Shown here one piece after another: positions 42,149 to 51,654 of a stretch of DNA of 64,000 nt. How positions within the stretch are numbered: position 1 is the first letter of the stretch; each line of letters begins with the position of its first letter. Below the pieces are notes generated by a model. The model had not been told where the DNA came from. It made no database searches and saw only the letters and a program-made list of their open reading frames with translations. Where the stretch lies: the NCBI GenBank assembly GCA_025370845.1, contig JAMXFF010000032.1, positions 1-64,000 on the forward strand, in the 5' to 3' direction. Origin of the DNA: Laspinema palackyanum D2a. GTDB lineage: Bacteria; Cyanobacteriota; Cyanobacteriia; Cyanobacteriales; Laspinemataceae. A program made the translations under genes and the position numbers.

Positions 42149-45088
42149 TTATCCTAGGAGGATGTCATCTAGGATGAGCTTGTTGGAAACACTGCCGAAG
42201 CTGACGGAACGTGCGACTCCGGCGAAGGGGACGATCGCCTGCTCAAATTCTGCATAAACATGGGGTAAGGAACCTGCTGCGGTGGTGGATAAGGGGAGGG
42301 ATGCCAAGATGTTGCCGGATGCGTTTAATCCATCATAGAGAGTGACGGTGTGATTGGCGAAGGGGGAGGCATAGAAGAAGGAGAGTTGATTGTCAAATCC
42401 CCCTTCTACATTCATGACGATCGCCGAGTTTTCTCCGTAAGTGAGGGCCGTTGTACCGCTGGGGGGTGGGGCAAAGTTGCCGCCGAATTCATCGGGAAAT
42501 CCCAAGGCATCTAAGGCATCGTTACTCATGATTCCCAAGGCGTTGGGGGAAAAAGATATCCCGCGATCGCCATAAAATCCGCTCACTGGGTCTAAATTTC
42601 TCACCCCTTCAAAGTTGAGTAAGGCAGGTAGATCGCTGCGGGGAATGACGAGGGTGGCACTACTTTGTGTACCAATTTCTACCCCGGGGGTGGGATTGAC
42701 TAAGGCCAGATTGAGGGTTTCGGCGACTTCGGCGATCGCATCAGTGACAATGGGAATGGTCACGGTTTGAACGGTTTCTCCGGGAGCAAAGTTCACCGGA
42801 ATCGGGGTATTATTGTAATCAAAGGGTGCAGTGGCCGTCCCATCCCCTAAAACTACGGTTGCACCGGCAGGGAGATCAAGTCCTCCCGCGCGGGTGACGG
42901 TGACGGCGAGAATTGCGGTGCCATCTTCTTCGACAATGAAGGTTGGCGCACTAAATTCTAGGCGGATATCATTATCTAAAACCGCTAAAGTTGCGGCATT
43001 TTGCGGGCCAATTCGGGCGCCTTCACTGGGATTGGTGAGGGTTAATTGGAGGGTTTCGTTGGGTTCGCTTTCGATGTCATCGACGATGGGAACTGCAACG
43101 GTTTGGACGGTTTCTCCTGGGGCAAAATTGACGAGAATTGGGGTATTATTGTAATCCAAGGGAGCCGTGGCAGTCCCATTAGTGAGGGCGATCGCGGCGG
43201 AAAAAGCGCTCTCCAGTCGGCCTTCCCGGGTGACGGTTACGGGTGCGATCGCGGTGCCATCTTCATTGACCACAAAGTTCCCTGGACTAAACTGCAACAG
43301 CACATCATTATCGATAGTCGTGAACAGTGCCGTATTCGGTTCCCCTAGGGTTGCCTCCCCGGTGGGATTGAGTAAGGCGAGATTGATGGTTTCATCCGGT
43401 TCTAGGGTGTCATCATCCACCAGGGGAATGGCCAGGGTTTGGAGGGTTTCTCCCGGTGCAAAGTCTACGGCAATTGGGGTGGGGTCATAATCAATAGGTG
43501 CCGTGGCGGTGCCATCACTTAATCCCAGGGTGACACCTATGGGGATGTCTGTAAACCCAATGCGCTGAACTTGGACGGGTTGAATGGGGGTACCGTCCTC
43601 GACTGCATTAAAATCGGGACGAGTAAACTGCAAGGCCGTATCATTATCGACAATAGTAAATGTAGCGGTATTCGGGGTTCCGAGGGTTGCGCCTCCGGTG
43701 GGACCAACTAAAGTGAGAGATAATGTTTCATCGGGTTCTATCCGGTTATCGTTGACGATCGCAATTGAAACGGTTTGAGTGGTTTCTCCTGCGGCAAAGG
43801 TTACGGAAATCGGGGTAGTATCGAAATCCTCCGGTGCAGTTGCTGTGTCTTCTTCTAGGGCAATGGTTATGGTAACGGGACGATTGAGGGCACCTGTGCG
43901 GGTGAGGGTGACTGGAACAATGGGGATACCATCTTCCCGGGTTTGAAAGTCTGTTTGATTGAACTGTACAGTAACGGGATTAACGGTTTCATCGATTAGG
44001 GTGAAATTGGCGGTATTGGTTGTGCCGAGGGTTGCGCCTCCGGTGGGGGTGGTGAGGGTCAACCCTAGGGTTTCGACCCCTGCGGCAATCAGTTCATTGA
44101 CGAGAGGAATCGTGACGGTTTGTGCGGTGACTCCCGGGGCCAAGTTTACCGGAACCTGCGGGATATTCAGATTAGCGGGAGGGGAGGGGAGATTGGGGGC
44201 GAGGGAGATGGTTGCGCCGACGGTACTCTCAACTCTCCCACTGCGGAGGACGGTGATGGTGGCAACGGCCTCACCTTGGTCATTGAGGGTCAAGGTTTGC
44301 TGACCGAAAGAGAGTTCCACATCGTCATCGAGAATGGTGATGGTGGATTGCGATCGCCCGGAGAGAATCATATTTTCCGTGGGATTGACTAAACTCACCG
44401 AGAAAGTTTCCGTCGGTTCCACAAGGTTATCATCAATAATCGGAATCGTGACCACCGCTTGAGATTGTCTGGGGGCAAAGGTGACCACCCGAGGACCTCC
44501 TATGTAATCTGCTGAGGCGATCGCCGTTCCATCGGTGGGTAGAACTGTAACACTGGCAGTCTCACTTAGGTTTCCGGTGCGAAGTAACCTCACTTCTACA
44601 CTGGAAACCCCCTCCTGAACTGTAAAATTGGCGGCAGTCAACTCGACAATACTCGCCAGGGGGTCTAGGGCGTCATTTAAAAAATCCGTGGCATCCAAAT
44701 TGATCGACCCGGATACCTCCCCAATCACCTGCCGACTGCCATTCTGGACCACCACCAATTCAGTGGCGATCGCCACCGGATTGGAATTTCCATTTCCCGT
44801 TCGTTCAAAAATCGGTTCTAGGCGAATTTGGGCAGTTCTTAAGGTCCGGGAAACTGCCAGTCTATCCACCCCTTTTTGAAAATCAACAATTGTATCTCTG
44901 CCGGATCCCAAAACAAAAATATCCGCCCCGGGCCCGCCAATTAAGGTATCCTCTCCTAGACCTCCAAAGAGAATATCTTCTCCAGCATTCCCCAGGATAG
45001 AATCATTCCCATCCCCGCCAATAATAGTATCGTTGCTGTCGGGACCTATTAAAGTATTCCCTTGATTATCCCCAAAAATGAACGTCAT
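42149..45088 (-). CDS. Calx-beta repeat protein with N-terminal RTX repeats
   Basis: A 979-residue acidic protein. Residues 1-75 contain calcium-binding RTX nonapeptides ([20 protein letters not shown] and following). From about 145 to 830 there are six tandem Calx-beta domains, each with an [15 protein letters not shown]-like opening, [20 protein letters not shown] middle and an LxNDIRLEF-like ending. The C-terminal 150 residues ([19 protein letters not shown], then [13 protein letters not shown] and VTLYDG) resemble jelly-roll domains of PEP-CTERM-like surface proteins. No signal peptide; RTX repeats at the N-terminus suggest type I secretion is not the usual C-terminal mode. Probably an extracellular adhesive or calcium-dependent matrix protein. 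Confidence 0.8.
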   Translation of the reverse strand: MTFIFGDNQGNTLIGPDSNDTIIGGDGNDSILGNAGEDILFGGLGEDTLIGGPGADIFVLGSGRDTIVDFQKGVDRLAVSRTLRTAQIRLEPIFERTGNGNSNPVAIATELVVVQNGSRQVIGEVSGSINLDATDFLNDALDPLASIVELTAANFTVQEGVSSVEVRLLRTGNLSETASVTVLPTDGTAIASADYIGGPRVVTFAPRQSQAVVTIPIIDDNLVEPTETFSVSLVNPTENMILSGRSQSTITILDDDVELSFGQQTLTLNDQGEAVATITVLRSGRVESTVGATISLAPNLPSPPANLNIPQVPVNLAPGVTAQTVTIPLVNELIAAGVETLGLTLTTPTGGATLGTTNTANFTLIDETVNPVTVQFNQTDFQTREDGIPIVPVTLTRTGALNRPVTITIALEEDTATAPEDFDTTPISVTFAAGETTQTVSIAIVNDNRIEPDETLSLTLVGPTGGATLGTPNTATFTIVDNDTALQFTRPDFNAVEDGTPIQPVQVQRIGFTDIPIGVTLGLSDGTATAPIDYDPTPIAVDFAPGETLQTLAIPLVDDDTLEPDETINLALLNPTGEATLGEPNTALFTTIDNDVLLQFSPGNFVVNEDGTAIAPVTVTREGRLESAFSAAIALTNGTATAPLDYNNTPILVNFAPGETVQTVAVPIVDDIESEPNETLQLTLTNPSEGARIGPQNAATLAVLDNDIRLEFSAPTFIVEEDGTAILAVTVTRAGGLDLPAGATVVLGDGTATAPFDYNNTPIPVNFAPGETVQTVTIPIVTDAIAEVAETLNLALVNPTPGVEIGTQSSATLVIPRSDLPALLNFEGVRNLDPVSGFYGDRGISFSPNALGIMSNDALDALGFPDEFGGNFAPPPSGTTALTYGENSAIVMNVEGGFDNQLSFFYASPFANHTVTLYDGLNASGNILASLPLSTTAAGSLPHVYAEFEQAIVPFAGVARSVSFGSVSNKLILDDILLG

Positions 45089-45705
45089 CCGTTAATCCTC
45101 CTATTAACCCGTTGTGCTTTGCCCCAATGCACCCCAATGCATTTGATCGCGAAGCGGGGCGTCGGCACGATCTGGCATTTAAACTCACTGGAAATTGCCC
45201 TGGAAAATGGCTAATTCCCCTCCGCCTAAATTTTCTCAGACTCTCCCCAAGGGACAGGCGAAAAAATGAATCTTTGATTTTCTTAAATGGGTGAAGAGTT
45301 TAATGCCACACCCATCGGTTTTTTCCCCATTTGAAGACCCCTTTAAATCATCCGGCAGTTCACGCCAGCAATTTGCTGCCGATCCAGTTGCCTGCCGATG
45401 CCACATCGAGACCCAACTGTAAGCGTTTTCGATATAGCATCTGACGTAGTTTCAGCGTCCAGATGCTCCCTGACGGTAAAATTCCTGGTAAAAATAGTAG
45501 CATATTGGCGGGGGTCAAGGATGAGAAGCGTCACCTCAAATCTGCCCGTTGGCAACGGATTAGGGCCAGAAACCCCGTTGCTTCTCCTGGGGTTCGCATC
45601 CCGCCTCAGACGCTACAGGCAGCAACCGGGGGTCTCCAAATTTCCTCAAGAGTATGTCAAAATATCGATGCAAACGCGATCGAGCAATTGAGTAGGAGAT
45701 TAGTC
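45089..45705. other. Spacer between the Calx-beta gene and leuS, 617 bp
   Basis: Divergent promoters should lie here. The leuS frame extends upstream to 45463 without a start that matches family N-termini, so this part is treated as leader. A minus frame at 45343-45555 lacks support. No tRNA or riboswitch recognised. Confidence 0.5.
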
Positions 45706-48267
45706 GTGGAATCCCGTTATAATCCCGCATCCCTTGAGGAAAAGTGGCAACAAACTTGGACAGAACGCCAGTTATATCAAACCCCAGAAACCCGCGATCG
45801 GCCTAAATTTTATGCCCTGTCCATGTTTCCCTATCCCTCGGGAAACCTGCACATGGGTCATGTCCGAGTTTACACCATCACCGACGTGATTGGCCGCCTC
45901 AAGCGGATGCAAGGGTATCGCGTCCTGAATCCGATGGGATGGGATGCCTTTGGACTCCCGGCAGAAAATGCCGCCATTGAACGCGGGATTCATCCGGCGA
46001 AATGGACCTATCAAAATATCGCCCAGATGAAACAACAACTGGAACGTCTGGGAATTGCCTTCGATTGGACTAGAGAAGTTGCCACCTGTTCCCCGGACTA
46101 TTACAAATGGACCCAGTGGATATTTTTGCAGTTTTTTAATGCCGGACTCGCCTATCAAAAAGAAGCGGCAGTCAACTGGGACCCCATCGACCAAACTGTT
46201 CTCGCTAATGAACAAGTAGATAACGAGGGTCGGTCCTGGCGATCGGGGGCGAAAGTTGAGCGGAAATTGCTCAAACAATGGTTCTTTAAAATAACCGATT
46301 ATGCTGAACAATTACTCCAAGATTTAGACCAATTAACCGGCTGGCCGGAACGGGTTAAACTGATGCAAGCTAACTGGATTGGTAAATCCGTCGGCGCTTA
46401 TTTAGAATTCCCCATTGTTGAGAGTTCCGAAAAAGTTGCGGTCTTTACCACTCGTCCCGATACGGTTTATGGGGTAACTTATGTCGTTTTAGCCCCGGAA
46501 CATCCCTTAACCCGAAAAGTTACCACTCAAGACCGATTAGCAGCGGTTGAATCCTTCATTGCAGAAGTTAGCAATCAAAGCGAATTAGAACGCACTGCCG
46601 ACGATAAACCGAAACGGGGAATTCCGACCGGAGGAACGGCAATTAATCCTTTTACCGGGGAAGAAATTCCGATATGGATTGCCGATTATGTGCTGTATGA
46701 ATATGGAACTGGCGCAGTTATGGGAGTTCCCGCCCATGATGTTCGGGACTTCAAATTTGCCCGAGAACAAAATTTACCCATTAAACAGGTGATTGTTCGC
46801 GCCGATGCTGCCGATGAAAAAGCCGAGTTAAAAGAAGCTTATACAGAACCGGGAATTGTGATTAATTCCGACCTGTTTAATGGTATGGAATCTCCCACTG
46901 CTAAAGGGGAAATTATCGCCCATGCCGAACGCCAAAAATGGGGGAAAGCGCGGGTCCAATATCGCCTCAGAGATTGGCTGATTTCCCGTCAACGCTATTG
47001 GGGTGCACCGATTCCCGTGATTCACTGTCCCAGTTGCGGGGCCGTCCCCGTTCCCGATGAAGATTTGCCCGTGCAATTGCCCGAAGATGTCGCCTTTTCC
47101 GGACGGGGATTATCTCCTTTATCCCAGTTAGAAAGTTGGGTGAATGTGCCTTGTCCCAGTTGTGGAGAACCGGCAAAACGGGAAACCGATACGATGGATA
47201 CTTTTATCGATTCATCCTGGTATTTCTTGCGCTATCCCGATGCTCAAAATGCGGACAAAGCCTTTGATACTCAGCAGGTCAATGATTGGTTGCCCGTGGA
47301 TCAATATGTCGGGGGAATTGAACACGCCATTTTGCATTTACTCTATTCTCGATTCTTTACCAAAGTCTTGAGAGACCGAGGTTTATTCAACTTTGATGAA
47401 CCATTCCAACGCCTGCTGACTCAGGGGATGGTCCAGGGTTTAACCTACAAAAATCCACAAACTGGGAAATACATTCCTTCCGCCCAAGTGAATGCTAGTG
47501 ACCCGAAAGACCCGGAAACGGGAGAAGCGTTGCAAGTCTTCTATGAGAAGATGTCGAAGTCTAAATATAACGGCGTTGACCCCTTAGAAGTGTTGGCAAA
47601 ATATGGGGCAGATACGGCGCGGATGTTTATTTTGTTTAAAGCGCCGCCAGAGAAAGATTTAGAATGGGAAGATGCGGACGTTGAGGGACAATTCCGCTTC
47701 TTAAATCGGGTTTGGCGGTTGGTGACAGAATATGCGGAAACGACTCCCGCCAAAGAGGTGAAAGGGGAGTTGAGTAAATCTGAAAAAGAATTGCGGCGAT
47801 CGATTCATACGGCGATTAAAGAAATTACCGAGGATTTAGACGGGGAGTATCAGTTTAATACGGCAGTTTCCGAGTTGATGAAACTCAGTAATGCTTTGAA
47901 TGATGCGGACTGTAAAAATTCGGCAATTTATACCGAAGGGATTAAAACCTTGTTGATTTTGTTGGCCCCCTTTGCACCGCATATTGCCGAGGAATTGTGG
48001 CAGGGAATTGGGAATCAAACCTCAGTTCATGAGCAATCTTGGCCTGGGGTAGATTTGGATGCGTTGGTGGTGGATGAAATCACCTTAGTGATTCAAATTA
48101 GTGGCAAAACCCGGGGGACGATTCAGGTTCCTGCACAAGCAACTCGGGAGGAGTTGGAACAATATGCGCGGGAGTCGGAAGTGGCGCAGAAGTATATTAC
48201 GGGACAGGAGATTAAAAAGGCGATCGTGGTTCCGGGTAAGTTGGTGAATTTTGTCCTGGGGAAATAG
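45706..48267 (+). CDS. leuS: Leucyl-tRNA synthetase
   Basis: An 853-residue class I aminoacyl-tRNA synthetase that charges tRNA-Leu in the cytosol. HIGH motif as HMGH (residues 49-52, [11 protein letters not shown]) and KMSKS at about 615-619; the CP1 editing domain lies between, with [12 protein letters not shown] and the [12 protein letters not shown] editing-site residues. FRFLNRVW and the anticodon-binding helices follow. The start is the GTG at 45706, before [13 protein letters not shown], with AGGAG nine bases upstream; the upstream open frame is not conserved. Length fits bacterial LeuS. The 3' end is followed by an inverted-repeat element. Confidence 0.96.
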   Translation: MESRYNPASLEEKWQQTWTERQLYQTPETRDRPKFYALSMFPYPSGNLHMGHVRVYTITDVIGRLKRMQGYRVLNPMGWDAFGLPAENAAIERGIHPAKWTYQNIAQMKQQLERLGIAFDWTREVATCSPDYYKWTQWIFLQFFNAGLAYQKEAAVNWDPIDQTVLANEQVDNEGRSWRSGAKVERKLLKQWFFKITDYAEQLLQDLDQLTGWPERVKLMQANWIGKSVGAYLEFPIVESSEKVAVFTTRPDTVYGVTYVVLAPEHPLTRKVTTQDRLAAVESFIAEVSNQSELERTADDKPKRGIPTGGTAINPFTGEEIPIWIADYVLYEYGTGAVMGVPAHDVRDFKFAREQNLPIKQVIVRADAADEKAELKEAYTEPGIVINSDLFNGMESPTAKGEIIAHAERQKWGKARVQYRLRDWLISRQRYWGAPIPVIHCPSCGAVPVPDEDLPVQLPEDVAFSGRGLSPLSQLESWVNVPCPSCGEPAKRETDTMDTFIDSSWYFLRYPDAQNADKAFDTQQVNDWLPVDQYVGGIEHAILHLLYSRFFTKVLRDRGLFNFDEPFQRLLTQGMVQGLTYKNPQTGKYIPSAQVNASDPKDPETGEALQVFYEKMSKSKYNGVDPLEVLAKYGADTARMFILFKAPPEKDLEWEDADVEGQFRFLNRVWRLVTEYAETTPAKEVKGELSKSEKELRRSIHTAIKEITEDLDGEYQFNTAVSELMKLSNALNDADCKNSAIYTEGIKTLLILLAPFAPHIAEELWQGIGNQTSVHEQSWPGVDLDALVVDEITLVIQISGKTRGTIQVPAQATREELEQYARESEVAQKYITGQEIKKAIVVPGKLVNFVLGK

Positions 48268-48281
48268 GCGGGGTTTTATAC

Positions 48282-48429
48282 CTCAAGTCCGGCGGGGGTT
48301 CAAACGATTGGCGACCTAACAACTTAAGTCGGTTGAAACCGACTGAAAGTCTTATTCAGTGGGGTTTTTAGTCGGTTTTTAACCGACTTTAGCTATGAGG
48401 CGGGGGATTGATCCCCCGCCGGACTTGAG
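48282..48429. mobile_element. MITE-like element with 17-bp terminal inverted repeats
   Basis: CTCAAGTCCGGCGGGGG (48282-48298) and its exact complement (48413-48429) enclose 148 bp. Inside, two smaller hairpins built on AGTCGGTT/AACCGACT occur. There is no gene inside. It resembles a miniature inverted-repeat element, but transposase and target duplication are not demonstrated. Confidence 0.5.
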
Positions 48430-48445
48430 ACTAGGTTAGCCAACT

Positions 48446-49450
48446 TTAGCTATCGGTCCTTGGATTCAGAAGTTGCTCAAATTCAGCTATGGAACCCACA
48501 GAAATGGTTTGACGCAGTAGCTGTTTTAGAGTCGAAATCTCCTCCAGGCGATTCACTGCTTCTACCACGGACTGAGGGACTTCCCCAAACCGGACTTCCA
48601 AAAGCTCTAGGATATTCTCGCGCTGATTTTGCAAAGTTCCCTGTTCGAGTCCCCGTTGGATTCCCTGTTCGAGTCCCTGTTCCATTGCTTCTTCTCGGAT
48701 GAGTTCTTCCATCGGACTGATGAATGGCATTTGTCGTTCCTCCCGATATTCAATGAGTTGGATTCTTAATTGTTGTTCGAGTTGTTTCGGTAAGCTCATC
48801 ATGCGATCGATGAACCGGAATAAGTTCTCTACTTCTTCTCGACGATATCCTCGTTCAAACAGGGAACGGATTAGGATCCATTTCCACTGTTTTCGTTCGT
48901 CCATTTTGCGGTTGGTGACCTGAGTTTTTAAATGGGCCATGACCATCAGCGCAAAGGGATTCTGTTCTGATTCTAACTCTTCCCATCGCGTTTGGTAGTC
49001 TAAGAGTTTGACGGTGGGAAATTTCAGTTTGAGCTCATATCCATCTAGGGTATAAACATATTCCGTGGGTCGCCATGAGGGTTGCTCGTCCCCTAAGATA
49101 GCCAGACTGACAACGGGTTTGTCATACTGGTCAAAGGCCCGATAGTTATAGCGATAGATGCGTTTGGGAAAGTCGATAACCGATTGACTTTGGACTTCGA
49201 CGTGAATCAGTATCCAGAGGATAGTGCCGGTGATGAGTTTAACTTCAAACAGTTTGTCGGGAAATTGGGTTCCGGTGTCGGAGTCTCGGCCTAGTTCTAG
49301 GAGTTCTTTGTCTAGGGACTGATAGGGTTGACTCCAGTCGATTTGACTATGAATTTCGGGGAAGAAGAAGCTGAGGAATGGCTCAAAGTAGAGGGTGAGG
49401 GCTTCTTTCCAGGGGGCATCATAGTCCGCCTTTACGGATTCATATTCCAT
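48446..49450 (-). CDS. Rpn-family PD-(D/E)XK protein with DUF4351-like tail
   Basis: A 334-residue protein. The N-terminal nuclease-like domain shows DAPWKEALTLYFEPFLSFF, FPDKLFEVKLI and ILIHVEVQSQ, placing an acidic residue and ExQ-type catalytic motif in the PD-(D/E)XK arrangement typical of Rpn/cyanobacterial transposase-like proteins. The middle is helical; the C-terminal part (EQGLEQGIQRGLEQG, then LLEVRFGEVPQSVVEAVNRLEEI) is an oligomerising helix plus DUF4351-like end. Unlike the 28562 protein the catalytic set looks intact. Downstream fragment at 50034 repeats its C-terminus. Role: possibly DNA recombination; unproven. Confidence 0.8.
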   Translation of the reverse strand: MEYESVKADYDAPWKEALTLYFEPFLSFFFPEIHSQIDWSQPYQSLDKELLELGRDSDTGTQFPDKLFEVKLITGTILWILIHVEVQSQSVIDFPKRIYRYNYRAFDQYDKPVVSLAILGDEQPSWRPTEYVYTLDGYELKLKFPTVKLLDYQTRWEELESEQNPFALMVMAHLKTQVTNRKMDERKQWKWILIRSLFERGYRREEVENLFRFIDRMMSLPKQLEQQLRIQLIEYREERQMPFISPMEELIREEAMEQGLEQGIQRGLEQGTLQNQRENILELLEVRFGEVPQSVVEAVNRLEEISTLKQLLRQTISVGSIAEFEQLLNPRTDS

Positions 49451-49499
49451 GATGTATGATTATTTTTTACTTGTTTTATTATACAATAAGTTGAGGTGG

Positions 49500-49610
49500 T
49501 ATAGCAGTCCTAAATCAGTTGTGGAAGACGTCGGCGGCCCCTTTCTCGTTGGCAGCCCAGAACGGGAGAGGGGAGAAGACAGATGTCACAAATTAGTTAG
49601 GAACGCTATA
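49500..49610. mobile_element. MITE-like hairpin element of 111 bp
   Basis: Imperfect 24-bp terminal repeats (TATAGCAGTCCTAAATCAGT at the left end; complementary CACAAATTAGTTAGGAACGC at the right end) are flanked by TATA. The interior also pairs (CCCCTTTCTCGTT with AACGGGAGAGGGG), so the whole element can fold as one hairpin. TA ends fit IS630/Tc1-type MITEs. The flanks (49451-49801) are otherwise AT-rich and empty. Confidence 0.55.
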
Positions 49611-49801
49611 GTCATAAATATGTAACAATGCTGCTAGAATACTAATAAAAATCTTCTTGGTTTATAAAAGATAAAAATCAAAATTATTGCTTTTTTGTAA
49701 GGTAGTTTTATAAAAAATGTTTGAAATTCAAATATTTCACTTAAATATAAAATATTAAATTAGGGTCATAAATTTTAGAGAAATTCACCTATGAAAAAAC
49801 G

Positions 49802-50014
49802 ATGAATTCTCAACCTATCCAGAAGTCTAATGACTTTGAAGACTCTCAACCAGTCTGTCCTAGATGTGGATCTCATAACATCCGAAAGAATGGTCATATT
49901 CATAATGATAAGCAAAATCATCAATGTAAGGACTGTGGCCGCCAGTTTGTTGAAAATAACCGTGAAAAATATATTTCTAACTCTATTAAAAAATGGATTG
50001 ACAATAATCATTGA
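49802..50014 (+). pseudogene. IS1-like transposase zinc-finger fragment
   Basis: A 70-codon frame with CPRCGSHNIRKNGHIHNDK then NHQCKDCGRQFVENN: two CxxC pairs identical in spacing to the N-terminal zinc finger of IS1-family InsA-type transposases. The following helix-turn-helix and catalytic DDE domain are missing; the frame ends with NREKYISNSIKKWIDNNH. Base composition of the flank is very AT-rich. Likely a degraded insertion sequence; a stand-alone zinc-finger microprotein is a weaker alternative. Confidence 0.6.
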
Positions 50015-50033
50015 GGGTCGGGAGGAAAGATAA

Positions 50034-50282
50034 ATGCCGTTTAGGAGTCAGTTTGAAGAAATAGCACAAGAAAAGGGCATTGAACGAGGAACCCTGCGAA
50101 ACCAGCGTGAGAATACTCTGGAAGTTTTGCAAGTGCGGTTTGGAGAGGTGCCACCGGAAGTGGTGGAGGCGGTGAATGGGATTGAGGATCTTCCTACCCT
50201 CACGCAACTATTCCGAGAAGCGATCGCCATCGGTTCGGTGGCACAGTTTCAGGAATTGCTGAATGAGGTGAGGGAAGGTTAA
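50034..50282 (+). pseudogene. C-terminal fragment of an Rpn/DUF4351-type gene
   Basis: An 82-codon frame (QFEEIAQEKGIERGTLRNQ, NTLEVLQVRFGEVPPEVVEAVNGI, FREAIAIGSVAQFQELL) strongly similar to the last 80 residues of the intact Rpn protein at 48446-49450. The nuclease-like part is absent. It lies 19 bp behind the IS1-like fragment, suggesting that both are remains of a rearranged segment. It may still be translated, since a GGAGGAAAG ribosome site precedes its ATG. Confidence 0.7.
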
Positions 50283-50517
50283 GTCACCTAGAGGCGATCG
50301 CCGGTTTCCAACTCTCGAACATGGCGATCGCTTTTTTAGTCCTGAAATGTCCCGATTTATCCTTGATTTAGGCTCCCTACAGTGCCTGTCAAATCAATCC
50401 AAACCTCGTTAATATGGGTGAAACTGCATCCTCTCACCAGAAGCGATCGCCGGTTAAACTGCGATCGCCTCTGCTGCGTCTAGTTGCGCCCACTGTTTAG
50501 AACCTCTCAAATGAATC

Positions 50518-51567
50518 ATGTTTAGAAAATCTAAAATAATTGCAACAATTCTCCTGGCATTCGTGATCTCGGTGGCAGGCCATTGGATGGGGTTCGATCG
50601 CCCGAACTTCGCCCAATCCGCCATCCCAGAAACGGCTATTGCTGCGAATTCCATGCAATTAGCCCCTCCAATTGACTGTACCTTAGACAAAGATTGCTTT
50701 ATTTTGCTGTATCCCGATCGCGACCCCGGACCGGGAGAAGTGGATTTCGCTTGTGGTAGGCAAACCCAGGATGGTCACAAAGGGACCGATTTCGGCATTG
50801 CCAACACTGATCAAATGAATGCTGGGGTTGCGGCGATTGCGTCGGCCCCGGGGAAGGTGTTGCGGGTCCGGGATGGGGTTCCCGATCGCCTGATTACGGA
50901 CCCGAAGCAACTGGAGGCAGTGCAAGGGCGAGAATGTGGCAATGGGGTGGTTATCGAACATGGCAATGGGTGGGAAACCCAATACTGTCATCTCCGCAAT
51001 GGTAGCGTGGTTGTCCGTCCGGGAATGGAGGTGGAGACTGGAACGGTTTTAGGCATGGTTGGCGCTTCTGGGGCCGCCTCTTTCCCTCAGGTTCAGATTA
51101 CCGCCCGGTATGAAGGACAGGTGGTTGACCCGTTTGTGGGACCGGAAGCAGGTCCCGGTTGTCAGGTGTCGCGCAATCCGATTTGGACGGTTCCCCTGGA
51201 TTATACTCCGACGGGGGCGATCGATGCCGGTTTTGCGGATACGCCTCCGGAAATGGATGCGTTGTGGGAAGGGGGATTTCCCCAAGGTGAGCTATCTAAA
51301 GATATTCCGGCCATTGTGTTCTGGGTACATACCTACGGCGTGTTAGCGGGGGATAGTTATCAGTTTAAGTTGATTACACCCAATGGACAGGCGATCGTGG
51401 AAGATACCGACGAAATCACTTCCCCGAGTAAACTCTGGATGGGTTATGTCGGTAGACGCAAAAATCCCGAACGCACGTTCGCACGGGGGGTCTGGCGCGG
51501 GGAGTATCAACTCACAAGAGGCGGTGAGGTTCTGGTGGATCTCGCTCGGGAAATTGAGTTAAAGTGA
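50518..51567 (+). CDS. M23 peptidase-like exported protein, active site incomplete
   Basis: A 349-residue protein with an N-terminal signal or anchor segment (IIATILLAFVISVAGHWMG). Residues about 75-210 have the LytM/M23 fold: HKGTDFG supplies His87 and Asp91, and YCHLRNGSVVVRPG supplies His158, but the usual HxH pair is QVQ (Gln191, Gln193) in FPQVQITARY. Zinc coordination and catalysis therefore look impaired; a glycan-binding role is possible. The C-terminal region (about 215-349) has no known match. It converges on the CHASE2 cluster and is terminated by a shared hairpin. Extracytoplasmic, probably cell-wall related. Confidence 0.75.
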   Translation: MFRKSKIIATILLAFVISVAGHWMGFDRPNFAQSAIPETAIAANSMQLAPPIDCTLDKDCFILLYPDRDPGPGEVDFACGRQTQDGHKGTDFGIANTDQMNAGVAAIASAPGKVLRVRDGVPDRLITDPKQLEAVQGRECGNGVVIEHGNGWETQYCHLRNGSVVVRPGMEVETGTVLGMVGASGAASFPQVQITARYEGQVVDPFVGPEAGPGCQVSRNPIWTVPLDYTPTGAIDAGFADTPPEMDALWEGGFPQGELSKDIPAIVFWVHTYGVLAGDSYQFKLITPNGQAIVEDTDEITSPSKLWMGYVGRRKNPERTFARGVWRGEYQLTRGGEVLVDLAREIELK

Positions 51568-51600
51568 GGTGAGGCTTCGGAAAATAACCCTATTATGTAG

Positions 51601-51620
51601 GGGCGCTTCGCGAAGCGCCC
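51601..51620. repeat. 20-bp palindrome GGGCGCTTCG/CGAAGCGCCC
   Basis: A perfect palindrome in the short spacer between convergent genes, of the same type as the 44-bp palindrome at 26599-26642. Confidence 0.7.
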
Positions 51621-51624
51621 GACC

Positions 51625-51654
51625 GGCGGGGGATTTATCACCCGCCCTATTTTT
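51625..51654 (+). terminator. Terminator of the M23-like gene
   Basis: GGCGGG and CCCGCC with a 10-nt loop are followed by TATTTTT. It overlaps the last codons of the CHASE2 gene on the other strand. Confidence 0.6.

Noticed and set aside
41937-42257. Open frames of 12-residue repeats (MNKITTEVVTTN type) on both strands
   Set aside because: They only arise because the 36-bp repeat is a multiple of three; they have no start context or homology.
42831-44879. Long plus-strand frames opposite the Calx-beta gene
   Set aside because: They are antisense shadows of the repetitive coding sequence with no independent features.
45463-45705. N-terminal extension of leuS
   Set aside because: The 81 extra residues are not LeuS-like and a good AGGAG site precedes the GTG at 45706.
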